The translations under genes and the position numbers were made by a program. This document shows, one piece after another, positions 26,617-39,300 of a stretch of 64,000 nucleotides of DNA; positions within the stretch are counted from its first letter, which is position 1, and each line of letters opens with the position of its first letter. Source of the DNA: Gordionus sp. m RMFG-2023 (lineage: Eukaryota > Nematomorpha > Gordioida > Chordodea > Parachordodidae). Location: the NCBI RefSeq assembly GCF_954871325.1, contig NC_088777.1, forward strand, positions 52,452,002 to 52,516,001. The letters run 5' to 3'. The notes beneath the pieces are model-generated. The model searched no databases and was not told the origin of the DNA. It worked only from the letters and a program-made list of their open reading frames with translations.

Positions 26617-27079
26617 TTTTAATATATATTTATATATATCTTGTACCTAGAATATAAATATAATTTAATAAAAATATATACTTTAAATTTTGAATCTTTT
26701 TTTATTTAAAAATTTACATATAAATCTTTGATAAAAAAGGAACTTTAAAAATATTTTAATTAAAAAGCAAATATATAAAAATTAAAAAGGAGAATGTTAA
26801 GTGAATAATTCCGGCTAAGAATAAAATTTGAGTTGTAATAAGCTAGTAAATATATTTTTCCTCCTTTAATATTAAACAAAAATAGAATCATAAATTATTT
26901 TGTTATTTAATATAAAAATTTTTATTTAATAAAAAATTGATTTATGTGTATTAAAAAAAATGTTTCTTATATTTACACAAAGATTATATTAAAAATTTTT
27001 GATTGATTATGATTAATTGCTTTTTAAATGCATTATAGCATCGCAGTATTTAGTCATACCGAATCTTTCCAGAAAATAT
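26617..27079. other. 3' flank of copy 6
   Basis: Very A+T-rich and without gene-like features. The last part matches the 3' flanks of copies 7, 9, 10 and 11 (ttattaaaatgaata-type words). Confidence 0.4.
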
Positions 27080-27085
27080 TTTATT
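27080..27085 (-). terminator. AATAAA polyadenylation signal of copy 6
   Basis: Minus-strand AATAAA about 105 bases past the copy 6 stop. The same hexamer in the same context (tattttattaaaatga on the plus strand) follows copies 7, 9, 10 and 11, for example at 36256-36261 after copy 7. Confidence 0.5.
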
Positions 27086-27187
27086 AAAATGAATAAAACA
27101 ATAGTAAAAAATCTATTTTTTTAAAAAATGATACTTTTATAAAAAACCATCAAAAAAATCTTTAAGCATTCTTCTAATCAATTAATA

Positions 27188-30100
27188 TTATAAATATGAT
27201 AAGTAGAAATGTTTCGTAACATTCCAAGTAGAGGGAGTAGTTACATTTATGATCTGATCTTCGTTCTCTAACAAATTGCTTCCAACCTCACACATTATGC
27301 TATAAATTATATTATCATTTTGTATAATATTCTCGACAAAGTTATTGTAATGGATATCCAGGGTCAGAGATTTAATGTTTTGTTCAACGATTGCCTTAAA
27401 TAATGGTATATAATAGTTATAAAGAAGTAAGATTGGTAGGAAATTGGGAAATTAGCAATAATGGGGAATTAAATTACTAGTAATAATGTCTATTATATAA
27501 AAAAATAATTAATAATATATTTCATCATTACATATTGATTTATGTCTAAGTGAATTCGAATTTCTGAACCATCATTGATGGAGATTAACACTATAGTGCA
27601 AAGAGCAGATCTATTGGAGTTTACATGTATTACCATCTAATATTTTTTTTTAAAAGAAATTTTGTGATATATAATAATATATATTTATTAACTGAAACCT
27701 ATTAAATTATTTTAGAAAATGATGTAATATACTTTAAAATACAATATGATATTTTTTAAAAAGCTCTTATTTCAACGTAGCCACGGGGGGAGGGTCAAGC
27801 GAAAATCCCCCCCTTAATAAATTTATCACTATTTATGAATATCATTTTAAGCTAATAAAAAATATTCCCCTTAGTTTTCCCCCCACTCCCTGACCCACAA
27901 AAATGTATGCATATATCTTAAACAATAATTTGAAAGAAAGAATGTAAAAGTTGATATTTTTTTAAACTAAAACTATTCATCAAATTTATACAATTATTTA
28001 AAAAAGCATTTATATATATAAAAAAGTGACCCAAAAATGTTTTTAAAGAAATGGAATATAAGCCAAAGATAAGCCTAAAGTTAAATCTATTATAATTATA
28101 ATAATAGATCCATAAAATTACATAATATAATATATAAAATATAATTTTTTATAAAGTGAGTAATTTTAATTTATTTATCCTAATAAAAGTAAAATATAAT
28201 TATACTATTGATAAAATTAAATCTTAAATTAAATAACATACAGTGGATTATTATATGTTGTATATTTACGGTATATCTAATTTTATCAATTATCATATGA
28301 CAATCAAATAAATTTTACCAATATAGAGAATTATATATTTTACAGAGAACTAACTATAAAATATTGATAAGGACACCAGAAAATATCCTTTAAAGGCATT
28401 GTAGGATGAATAATATGAAGATTAATTTTTATTATCATTTTTTATTTATATAGATGGCGTTAAATATTTGAATGCAAATTGTTGATATATTTATTATCAA
28501 GAGCATTGATTAGTAAAATTTGTTAAAATAATCACTGTAATAAATATGTCTGTAAAAGTGGAATTTAACCTAGTATTTTGTAACCAATTCTTAATAATAG
28601 AGGAATAACAACTATATGTTTACTTACTTTTTATAAATAAATATCTTATTGTTTGGAATAAATTATTACCATGCTTTTATATTAATGTATATACAATTAA
28701 TTTATTATATTATTAATAAACAAATAAAAATATTTTTCATATTTGTTCCAGATTATTTTTTGTAAAAATATTTTATGACTCTATATAGAAGAATAAGGAA
28801 TCACGGCCGAAGGCCGGGCAAAAGCGGGCTAAAGGCCCGCCCAAAATAAGGACTTGGAGCAAACCCCCAGAAATTTTTTAATTCGCTTCCCCCCCTAGGA
28901 AAATCTTGGCTTAGCCTATGTATTATAAGTAAGTCTTCTTTTATAAATTTATAACTTCATTTTTTATTTTGAATTTTTATATTGCGTTAATTTGCAAAAA
29001 CTTTAATAAAGGGTATATGTGCGATTACCTTATTAAGTTCAAAAGAAGTACAGAAAATATTATCTATTCGTTTTTAAAAAAGTTAAAACTTAAAGATATA
29101 AATTGTTTTCTAGCTGGTTACTCGTCCTATAACTAATAAGGATTAATCAATTCATGACTATCCAAAGATATCCTGAATTGTTATTAACAAATAAACATAT
29201 CAAAACTTTTATAGACCATAAATATATTACCGTCGTATTTTCTGAAATATAAAAGTTTTCCCAATATCTTAATGCTATTTTCATATATTCAAGCGGTGTC
29301 TGGAATATGTTTAAATTGTAATTATGTCCATCATTGTAATATTGAATCACAGATGTGTATATTAAATCTATGAAGTGCAAATGGGGATGTGCTAAATTAC
29401 TAAAGGGATACAAAGGCAGATTTCTATCATATATATTTCGCTCTAATTTATATCAATTTTATATTTTTTAATTAACTTTATAAAGATTGTCTCATTTCCT
29501 TTGGAGATAACTAAATTGTAAATTCCCTCAAATGACACGTAATGAGAAAGACTTTGTTCATCAATATAAATTGCTTTTGAATGACAATTTAATTATTTAT
29601 ATGGATGAAATAAAATGTATATTAATTTAAATTAACTTTTTCCAAAGCTAGATTCAAAGTTGGCTAAACCAAGGCCTTTATAGAATATCAATATATAATA
29701 ATAGAATATAAAATAAAATTAAAATAATTTTACCGTTGTTATCATGACAATTTTGCATAATGACATTAACTTTGGGATGTGAATAAGGAATTAAAGTAAA
29801 ATTATATTTGAATAGTATGGATAATAATTTTGAGAATGGGTTCTTCAATGAACCTTTAAGAATTATATATGATTCGTGGAATTCATAAAATTTAAGTAAT
29901 CCCCGGTATGGTTGTATAAATCTTAGCTTTAAAAATAAAGAATTTAAAACGATATAAACGAAGAATATAGAAGTATTTAATATATTTACCATTATGGCTG
30001 CTTCGTTAGTAATGTATCTATAATTCTCAAATTTATAAACGTGAGTTTCATTGGATAAAAATGGCATCCCGTATGTTAAATTCGAATTGATATCTTCTCC

Positions 30101-31989
30101 AGCGAGGATATCTTTCAATAATTCAGGATTCGTATCTATATAGAACTAAACATTATTAAATTATAAGTTTAATTAGAGATATATAAAATTTAACCCTGTA
30201 AACGATTATTCTTAAATTAAATGTTTAATTAGAGATAAATTTTTATTCCCACTTTAAATTCATCATCTCAAATATTAAAATGCTAAAATATACTTTTAAC
30301 TAGTAAAAGCCTATAGATTTTAAAAATGGCAAAATCAATATTTCAGCCATCTGTAGATTTTTATGGCAGTTAGGTAGGGTCGCAAAAGCTCATTTCTAAT
30401 GTAATATTTATTTTAATCGTATTTTTAATAAATCGGCTATAAGATTTTAAATAACATAATGCTTATGAAAAAACAAATCATATTAGTTACATTAACAAAT
30501 ATTACATATACTTATATAAATGTGTTTACCGTAGCGTTATAGGCCTTAGTAATTAATTTCAAATCGTTTACGTATTCATTATCAAGGAAATAACGGTAAT
30601 AGGAATGATGTGAAAGATTATACAATCGCCTTTGTGGTATCTCCCAAATAACTAAACCGTCGATCATATTCAACGAAGCGTCTGTTCGATATCTTTATTT
30701 TTTTTATAATATAAATTTTATTTACATTCATAATATATGAATTTTATTTTAGCAAATTATCAAATTATATACTTCAAATAAGTAAGCCGCTTTGTATATA
30801 TCTTTTTCGAAAATGTAAATTACTTTTAAAAATCTGATTTTAACTAATTTTTAAGATTTAAGGAGGATTAGAATAATAAGGCAATTTGGAGTAATTTTGA
30901 TCAGAAGAATAATATGTAAAAAATAGAATTAAATACATGTAACACTTACCTATAATATACATTCAGAAATATTTTAATATTTAAAATTTATCAAAATAGT
31001 ATAATATTATAATGACATATTTGGGTATTAAATTTAATTTTAAAATTTATAAATGACTTTATATTTTTTTGTGGTTTCATTTCATTATTATAATAATATT
31101 AATTTATAATATTGTAAATAAATTGTATTTCTGCATTATTAAAATTATTAAGATATATAATATATGTACAACGCAATTTAATTGCCTTGATTATATTAAA
31201 TCTTAGGTTATTGTAGAATACTTTCAATATTATATTTCTAGATACACGACCTATAATTATAAAACTTGCCTAAGTATTTAAAAGAGAGTTTTAACTTTAA
31301 TATAAAGAGAATTAGTATTTTATCATTTCAAAATAGTTAATACTATTACAAAACATAATATCGCGAATTGTTTATATATTTTCCTGAAAAAGATATTTAT
31401 TTTATCATTAAAAAACATTAGATGAGGGATTTAAAATAATTTATGGCACAAATATATATTATAGAATGCTTTAAATTTTAACTTATAGATATTACTGGTT
31501 TTAAAATTAAATCCAATAACTAACAAGTCCCTATAACAACTATTTTTATATAATATAACTTTTTCTTTATCAATTTTTTCTAATGATACCATTCTATTTT
31601 TTAGTTACTTTCGGGAAATGCTTTAAAAACAAAAACTTTATAAAGCAAATATTAATTAAGAAATTCAAAAATTAGTAAAGCCTAATCAGAATCCTAATGT
31701 TAACTAATTCCAAAAATTCAGTAGCTTCCAAAATACCTCACCATTATGAAAATATATTTTTACAATTAGAATGATAAAAAAAATCAATGATGGTTAGAAG
31801 ATATATATATGTATAATTTAACTATACTCAGTAGAATTGAATTCTAAATTTAAGTCGTAAACCATTGGATATGCCAGTTGACAGAAGTCTACTAAAATAT
31901 GATATATGTATATTTAAATATTATTAGTAAATCTTTAAACCTGTAGAAAATGTTATCTGTACCATAGCCATTATCCATATTATTAGCAT
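27188..31989 (-). CDS. Copy 6: intact secreted ten-exon family protein, group II (421 aa)
   Basis: Exons, minus strand: 31941-31989, 31828-31891, 30530-30692, 29990-30145, 29734-29926, 29637-29675, 29477-29573, 29231-29423, 27532-27636, 27188-27394. They total 1266 nt with all introns GT-AG and no stop, giving 421 residues. Signal peptide is MLIIWIMAMVQITFST (residues 1-16), then VDFCQLAYPMVYDLN. Landmarks: GLVIWEIPQ (exon 3), FYIDTNPELL (exon 4), EFHESYIILKG and PKVNVIMQNC (exon 5), GIYNLVIS (exon 7), NLPLYP and IYTSVIQYY (exon 8), SALCTIVL (exon 9), STWNVTKHFYLSYL at the C-terminus. Cys at 20, 204, 331 and 388; eleven N-glycosylation sequons; no further membrane segment. Introns 2 (1135 nt), 3 (384 nt) and 8 (1594 nt) are long; intron 8 holds a transposon. 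Family and function are unknown; secretion is inferred. Confidence 0.88.
27776..28928. mobile_element. hAT-like DNA transposon remnant in intron 8 of copy 6
   Basis: The intron 8 sequences of copies 10 and 11 run straight across this point, so the 1.15 kb here is an insertion. The left end reads acgtagccacggggggaggg. The right end, read on the minus strand, is taggctaagcc followed by a G run, which resembles the GTGGCGTAGCC-plus-poly-G ends of hAT elements. No transposase frame is visible, so it is non-autonomous or decayed. Inside, 28801-28845 is a G+C-rich patch with GGCC palindromes and a GCGGGC/GCCCGC hairpin, and 27860-27900 has more C-runs. The target duplication could not be resolved. 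Confidence 0.55.
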
Positions 31990-32438
31990 CTTGTATATAA
32001 ATTTTCTTTTAAAAAATCACAAAAACATTTAAAAATATTATTATAGATTATTGAATTTTTTTTTAAATATTAATTCTAGGTTCAATAAATTGCTTAGAGA
32101 AATTAATTATTTTTATAAAGAATAATTTATATAGTGCATTCACTTTAACTTAACCAAAATTGTTTATTATAGCAAAATCTATTTTTATTTAGTACGTTGT
32201 ATTTACCATTTTTAATTTATTTTTAATTTATATTAATAATTAATAAATTTAAAAAAATAGGTTTTAAAATTTATCGAAGAAAAGTTAGATGGGCTGATAA
32301 AGTAATTACCAATATAAAAATCAAAATTATAAAAATGAGGAGGAAGGAGGAGAAGGGGAAACGTACGAACCCTAAAAGGTGAGCGACGATAAAATTAAAA
32401 AACTCCATGCTAATATTGAATAAATAATATCTCATTTC
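31990..32438. other. 5' flank of copy 6
   Basis: Presumed promoter region. It is conserved, in order, upstream of copies 7, 8, 9 and 10 and ends in a block of the type ggagaccggggagagtgtgag, which is degenerate here (about 32340-32380). No individual promoter element can be named with confidence. Confidence 0.4.
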
Positions 32439-33189
32439 GGGTTGGGCAGTATGCGGATATTTGTATCTAAGATACAAGATTCTGTTGTATCTTATATCTA
32501 TATCTTGTATCAAAGATACAAATTATTAAAAAAGAATCTGTATCTTAATAATTTTTGAACTCAAAAGAATACTGATACTTTAAAATAATTTATATTAGTT
32601 AATTGAAATAGTATTAAAATTTTTAATGATATTATTTTTAAATTTAAATGAAAAATTTAATCCGAAATAATATTCATTATCATTTCTATTAAGGATTCAG
32701 TAACCATTTCTGGTATTAATTATTTGCACTAACTAAATGAATTTGCAAAACTAAGAGATATTGGCAATATTTATAAAAATTGTGTCATACCTTACTAGTT
32801 TATAAAAATTTAAAAGGTAACCAAAATTAATGTGAAAAATTAAAATTGCATTGGCTAGAACGATTGAAAAATACAAAGCGAAATCAACTGCTATTATGTA
32901 GAATCAGCTCCAATATCATGTAAAAAAAATCACAAATTTAATTCAAGCTGATCTACATTTTTTGCAAACTATTAGCATTGCAGTAAAAAATTCTTTGTAT
33001 AATAGATTTTAAAAATAATATGAATTTGATAATAAATTTAAAAGGGCATTTTTAGCCACTGTTTCTCACCCCTCCTTATTAAGGATTTATTACATAAAGC
33101 ATTAATTGATTTTAAATAATATTGAAATAAATGTCAACAAAATCTTCAACTGACGAAGATACAATATTCTGAAAATTTGCCCAACCCTG
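32439..33189. mobile_element. hAT-type MITE with GGGTTGGGCA ends upstream of copy 6
   Basis: The left end reads GGGTTGGGCA and the right end TGCCCAACCC, an inverted pair typical of hAT elements. The flanks are ctcatttc on the left and ctcttttt on the right, an imperfect 8-base target duplication. The same place after copies 9 (about 48955) and 10 (about 56237) runs on without the insert, giving an empty-site comparison. Inside are repeated TGTATCT/AGATACA palindromic words (32459-32560) and near the right end a TTGTATCTTCGTCAG-like word. No transposase frame, so non-autonomous. Confidence 0.75.
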
Positions 33190-33339
33190 CTCTTTTTATT
33201 CCACTCATTTACTTTTATGATAAAGATATATATATTTTTTATATTATTAATTTTTTAATTATATTAATTTTTGCCGAAAAAAATATTTAGGAAAGGATGT
33301 AGCGAGGAATGATGAGCTCTCCCATTAATTCAAAATTAT

Positions 33340-33510
33340 TCCAATAATATTAAATTCAATAAGACTAACTATTTTTTAAAAATATATTTATGAAATTTGA
33401 TAACCAATAATATAATTTTAACCGACGGAGTTTTTTTTAATTGTGACTTGTCCTGGGTACTTTTATCCACGACTGACAGGTTTACTCAGAGGAGTTAAAG
33501 GGTCAAAATT
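33340..33510 (+). repeat. Dispersed repeat module in array unit of copy 6
   Basis: Matches about 49745-49940 and about 56950-57150, with shared words such as ctcagaggagttaaagg and actgacag. It is the right-hand part of the same module seen at 14013-14225. Confidence 0.5.
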
Positions 33511-34249
33511 TTTAATGTACTAAAGTAATTATCCATAATAGTAGAAAAATATTTAAAACAAATTTAATTATTTTACAAAAAAAAGATAAATTTTTCTAGA
33601 GTAATTAAATTTTATAATTTAGAAGAACTAAGTTCACTCTTAAAACTATAAATTTTAAAATTAAAATATTTGTTTTAAAACCATTTTTTATAATAAATAA
33701 CATAATAAACGTTGAAAATAAAATTTTGACTATTATTATATTAAAACTATTTTTCTAGAATTACTCATGGCCTCACCCACAATGCAAACATACCATTTGA
33801 TGAACTACTATTAAACTCCAGACATTCTCAGATCTAAGAAATGTATTTTCGAGATTTCAAACAAAAATTCTTGTAAAAGCTTAAAAAAAGATATTAAATT
33901 TTGTATTTTATAAATAGTAAAATCTAATTGCGAAGTAAATAGCATTGAGAAATAACATATTTAATGCAGAGACTAAAATCACCCATAACATCTAAGTAAC
34001 TTTTTTATAATTTTTTGACAAATTTTACTCAAAAATATCTCTTAATATACGTTTACTTTTGATTTTTTAATTTTTCATCAGATAATTTCTTAAAATATAA
34101 AATAATTTAAAATAGCATAAATCAGAAACTTACAATTGCTTCCCCTAATTTTAATAATGAAAATATTTCTTGTGTGTATTTTATTTGACCCTTTTAAAAA
34201 TTGACCCAAATTGGGCCTTTTAACAACAATATGTCGCTATTCTCAATTT

Positions 34250-34830
34250 CAGGGAAGCAATGTATCATACAAAGTAAACAACGTTAATAGCTCGCTGTGC
34301 AGAACTGTTATTTTCAGTAGTTTATGTATATTAATAGTAGTTCGAAAAATAATTTAGTTCCGAGACAAAATAGCAATGGTCGAAGATGATTTACTGTGTA
34401 ATCCCTTCTAGGAGAGAATTTTATAAGAATCCAAATGTAAGGTGAAAGGATATGATAACAAGAAAATGAAAAAATTTCTATATCCGGAAAGAAGAATACT
34501 CGAAGACTTTAATAAAGAATTCCAAGACAGGGTAATAAAGGCATTGGTGTAGTCGATCTTATTCAAGATTTCATTTGAGGCATTGTTTTCTAAATAAATA
34601 CGGGTTAATGTATCGCGGTTTTTGCGAGACAATTAGTTGGGTGCCAAAGATATGGGAGACGCAAAAAGTCTGGAGCAATACCTCCTAAAATATATTATAC
34701 AAGCTGATGAGCATGGTTATGATAGTAGAATAGGTGCCAACTAGGGAGGTAATGTCCTATAGAAATACAGGACGAATTCTGCCAGGACTATGGCGTAGTA
34801 ATTAAACAAATCGTGTTTTAAAAATGGCTA
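34250..34830 (-). mobile_element. Retroelement fossil with reverse-transcriptase-like sequence (array relic 1)
   Basis: Minus-strand reading shows a decayed reverse-transcriptase-like stretch (for example a DYTNAF-like word) that recurs in four other array spacers. It is probably a non-LTR-type element, but the class is not settled. It is broken in several places, and it spread with the tandem units rather than by new insertion. Boundaries are approximate. Confidence 0.5.
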
Positions 34831-36356
34831 ATATTTAGTCAAAATATATTTTGTAAGCCAGATATCTATAGAAACTTACATAATATTTGGGCTACTATAT
34901 TGGTTAACGTTTTAAAAAATCTAGCCTTTTAACAAATCCTCATAGAATCTAGACAGATATTTAAATAAAATAATAAACCTCATGATAATTAATTGCATAA
35001 TTTTTCCATATAATAATGTCATAAGTTATATTAATTTTAAATAAATCAATGCTTAGGTTATTGCCAAACTTAAAAAAAAATAGAGCTCAAAGATATCAAA
35101 AAAAATCAAAATATTTATGGAATTATTTTTTAATTCATATTTATTTACTTTATTTTGTATAAGATATGTATGGTATTTAAATTTATGATATTATTTAAAA
35201 TATTTATTATCATCAGATATTATTGTATATTGTCTATAATGCAACTCCAAACCATATTTCATGTCATTTCCATATAAAACCCCATAATATATATATCATT
35301 TATAATTATAAGATCCATCTAAAATGGCAAATATATTTTATAACATCTATAATTACCATCGAATATATTTTCATAGAATTAATTGTTGCACTCTAAGAAT
35401 TGCATTTAATTAGAATTGATAAAAATCAATGTTGGTTTTTTTATTCAATAAGTTTAAATAAATATAATATCTGTTTTTTAAATTCATATATATATATATA
35501 TAAGTATATATTTAGTTTTACAAAATAAATCAATTGTACATAAACTAATGTCTATTAACATAATTCATTGAACAATGCACAATATAAAAATATAGCCATA
35601 AACAGTAATAAATAAACATTAAAATGTATATTAACAAAACAATCACCAAATAACATAACATTAATAAATTCCATTTTTAATATTCTTTATTCAATAAAAA
35701 ATCACATGATTCAAAAATAAAAACCATATATTGTAATATCATATCTTCTCAAAAATATTTTTGAAAAACGTTTATATCTGTCAATTACAAATCGACGCAA
35801 TTATAAAGGTCTCAATTTATAAAAATTGAAGGTGCAATAAAAAAATATCAAAATTTTATTTTCGTTAAACAATATAATGTTATAAAAAATCTCTGTAGCT
35901 ATAATTACAAGCTATCCATAAGGCAAAGAGATTTAGATCACAAACTCCTGCTTATATCAATAAAATACTTAAATAATCTCTTAACTTTACTAAGAGAGTG
36001 GATATATTTAAAGGATGATCATAGGCCCCATGAGGCATGGCTAAGCGGGTACACGCATAAAACTTGAAAAATTGATTAAACATGACTTTCTAATTTTATC
36101 GTGTAAATTTAATTTTAATTAAGAGATAAATGCATCTACCTATTCATTTAAACTTCCCCTAACATATATATTATAAATATAAAAAAATATATGTATGGGT
36201 ACTAAAATATCAGAAACATTTATTAAATTTAATAATAAACCTTTCCTGCAAATATTTTATTAAAATGAATATAACATAGTAAAAATCTATTTAAAAAAGA
36301 TGATACCCTTAAATTAATAATTATAAATTTTTGGGCATTCCTTTAATCAATTTATT
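34831..36356. repeat. 3' flank module of copy 7
   Basis: About 1.4 kb that recurs after copies 9 (43570-45000) and 11 (59480-60620) and, with an internal deletion, after copy 10 (52100-52640). Shared words include atcaatgttggttttttta and ctaagagagtgg. A minus-strand AATAAA at 36256-36261 is the likely poly(A) signal of copy 7. No gene seen. Confidence 0.6.
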
Positions 36357-39300
36357 TTATAAATATGATAAGTATAAATGTTTCGTAACGTTCCAAGTTG
36401 AAGGAGTAGTTACATTTATGATCTGATCTTCGTTCTCTAACAAATTGCTTCCAACCTCACACATTATGCTATAAATTATATATTCATTTCGTATAATATT
36501 ATAGAAATTGTTATTGTAATGAATTTCCAGGGTGAAAGATGCATTGTTTTGTTCAATGATTGCCTTAAATAATAATTTATTTAATATAAATAGTATAAGG
36601 ATGATTATTAGGAAACTGTGAATCTGTTAGTAACAGAAAAAGGGAATTTGATTTCTAATAATAATATATATTATACAAAAAATAATTAATGCATTTCCTC
36701 ATTACATATTGATCCACTCCAATGAATTAAAAATTCTGAACCATTATTGATGCAGATTAACACTATAGTGCAAAGAGCAGATGTATTGAAGTTTACTTGT
36801 ATTCCCATCTAATAAAAAAAATTTGTGATATATACATAATATATATATAAATATATTAAGTTAATTTGCAAAAAAACTTTAATAATGCAATATGAGCCAT
36901 CACCTTACTAAGCTCATAAGCTGTCTAAAAAATATTATATATTCGTTTGTAAAAATGCAAAAACTTAAAGATGTAAATTTCATTGATTTTTAGGTAGTTA
37001 CCTGTTCCAAACAATATAAACTAGCATTATAGACCAAAAATAGAATTGTTATCAATTTATTATTAAAAAAATGGTTAATATTACCGTTTTATTTTCTGAA
37101 ATATAAAAGTTTTTCCAATATTTTAATGCATTTTTCATATCTTCAAGCGGTGTCTGGAATATGTTTAAATTGTAAGTATGTCCTTCATTGTAATATTGAA
37201 TCACGGATGTGAATATTAAATCAATGAAGTGCAAATGAGGATGTGCTAAGTTACTAAAGGGGTACAAAGGCAGATTTCTATTTTATATTTGTCGCTTTAA
37301 TTTTAATCAATTTTATATTTTTTAATTAACTTTATAAAGATTGTCTCATTTTCTACGGAGATAACCAAATTGTAAATTCCCTTAAATGACACGTAATGAG
37401 TAAGACTTTGTTTATCTATATAAATTGCTTTTGAATGACAATTTAATTATTATATTGATGTATTTTATTTTAAATTAACTTTTTCCAAAGCTAGAATCAA
37501 AGTTGGCTAAACCAAGGCCTATTTAAAATAGCAATACTTAATAATAGAATAAAATAGAATTAAAATTTTACTGTTGTTATTATGACAATTTTGCAGGATG
37601 ACATTAACTTTGGGTCTTGAAAAGAGAATTGATGCATGATTATACTCAAACATGGATAATAATTTTGAGAATGGGTTCTTCAAAGGACCTTTAAGAATTA
37701 TATATGATTCGTGGAATTCATGAACTTTGAGTAATCCTCGGTATGGTTGTAAAAATCGCAACTTCAAAAATTAAAGAATTTAAAAGATATAAGGGACGAA
37801 TATAGAAGGATTAAATAAATTTACCAATGTGCCTGCTTGGTTATTAATGTACTTATAATCATTAAAATTATAAATGTGAGTTTCATTGGATAAAAATAGC
37901 ATCCCATATGTTAAATTCGAATTTATATCTTCTACGGCGAGGATATATTTCAACGATTCAGGATTTGTATCAATATAGAACTAAACATTATTAAATTTGA
38001 AATTTAATTATAGATATATGGAATTCAACCCTCTAAAAAAATTATTCTTAAATTACACATGTTTAATTAGAGATTCCCACTTTAAATTTATTTTAAATAG
38101 AAAATGTTAAATTATACTTTCAACTAATAAAAGCCTCGATTTTACAGATTTTCAAAACGGCAAAATCAATATTTTAGCTATGTCGATCTCTAAGTGGTGG
38201 CAGATAGGTAGGATCTTTTTTGTCAAAATCATATTGTTTAAGTGATTGATATTTATTTTTAACCGTTATTTTTTATAAATCGTCTATATTAAGATTTTAA
38301 ATAACATTATACTTTCGTGCAAAATAAATTCATATTTTTAATTTACATTAAACAAAATATTACATATAAAAATAATTTTTTTATTACCGTAGCGTTTAGT
38401 GCTTTAGTTATTAATTTCAAATCGTTTAAGTATTCTTCATCAAGATAATAACTGTAATATGAAAGATTATAAAATCGCCTTTGTGGTATCTCCCAAATTA
38501 CTAAACCGTCGACAATATTCAACGAAGCGTTAGTTCTATATCTTTATTATTTTTTATAATATAAATCTTATCTACATTCATAATATATGCATTTCATTTG
38601 TGCAAATTAACTAATTACACTTCAAATAAATATGCTATTTTGTAAATTTTTTTTCGTAAATGTAAATACTTTTAAAAATCTGATTTAAACCTTAAATATT
38701 TTAGATTTTTACAAGGAGTGAGAATATCAAGGCTATTTAGTGTAATATTGATCATAAACCAATAATAGGCTCATAAATAATAGTCGTTCAAAATATTATG
38801 AAATGCATCAAAACTTTACCTATAATATACTTTCAGAAATTTTTTAATATTTAAAATTTTATTCAAAATCGACAAGTAAAATGATATTTTAATGACACAT
38901 TTGGGTATTAAATATAAATGATGATTTCAATTTATAATATTGTAAATAAATTCTATTTTTGCATTATTAAAATTATTAAATAATATAACATATGTAAAAC
39001 ACAATTTAATTGCCTTGATTATATTATATTAAATCTTAGCTTATTATTATACAATATTTTCAATATTATATTTCTAGATACACGACCATAATTATAAAGC
39101 TTGCCTAATTATTAAAAGAGAGTTTTAAATTTAATATAAAGAGTATTAGTATTTTATCATTTTAAAACTGTTAATATATGACAAAACATAGTACGATTGT
39201 TTTTTTTTATATTTTCCTGAAAAAAAAAACTCGTTATATCATTAAAAAAAAATAATAGATGAGGGATATAAAATAATTTATGGCACAAATATATATTAAA

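Noticed and set aside
32271-32513. 80-residue minus-strand frame
   Set aside because: It straddles the array flank and the hAT-type element end and is not conserved in sister units.
36030-36060. A-box-like tggctaagcggg suggesting a tRNA gene or SINE
   Set aside because: No B box or cloverleaf follows, and the equivalent places in the other units (44713, 60305) do not keep the box.
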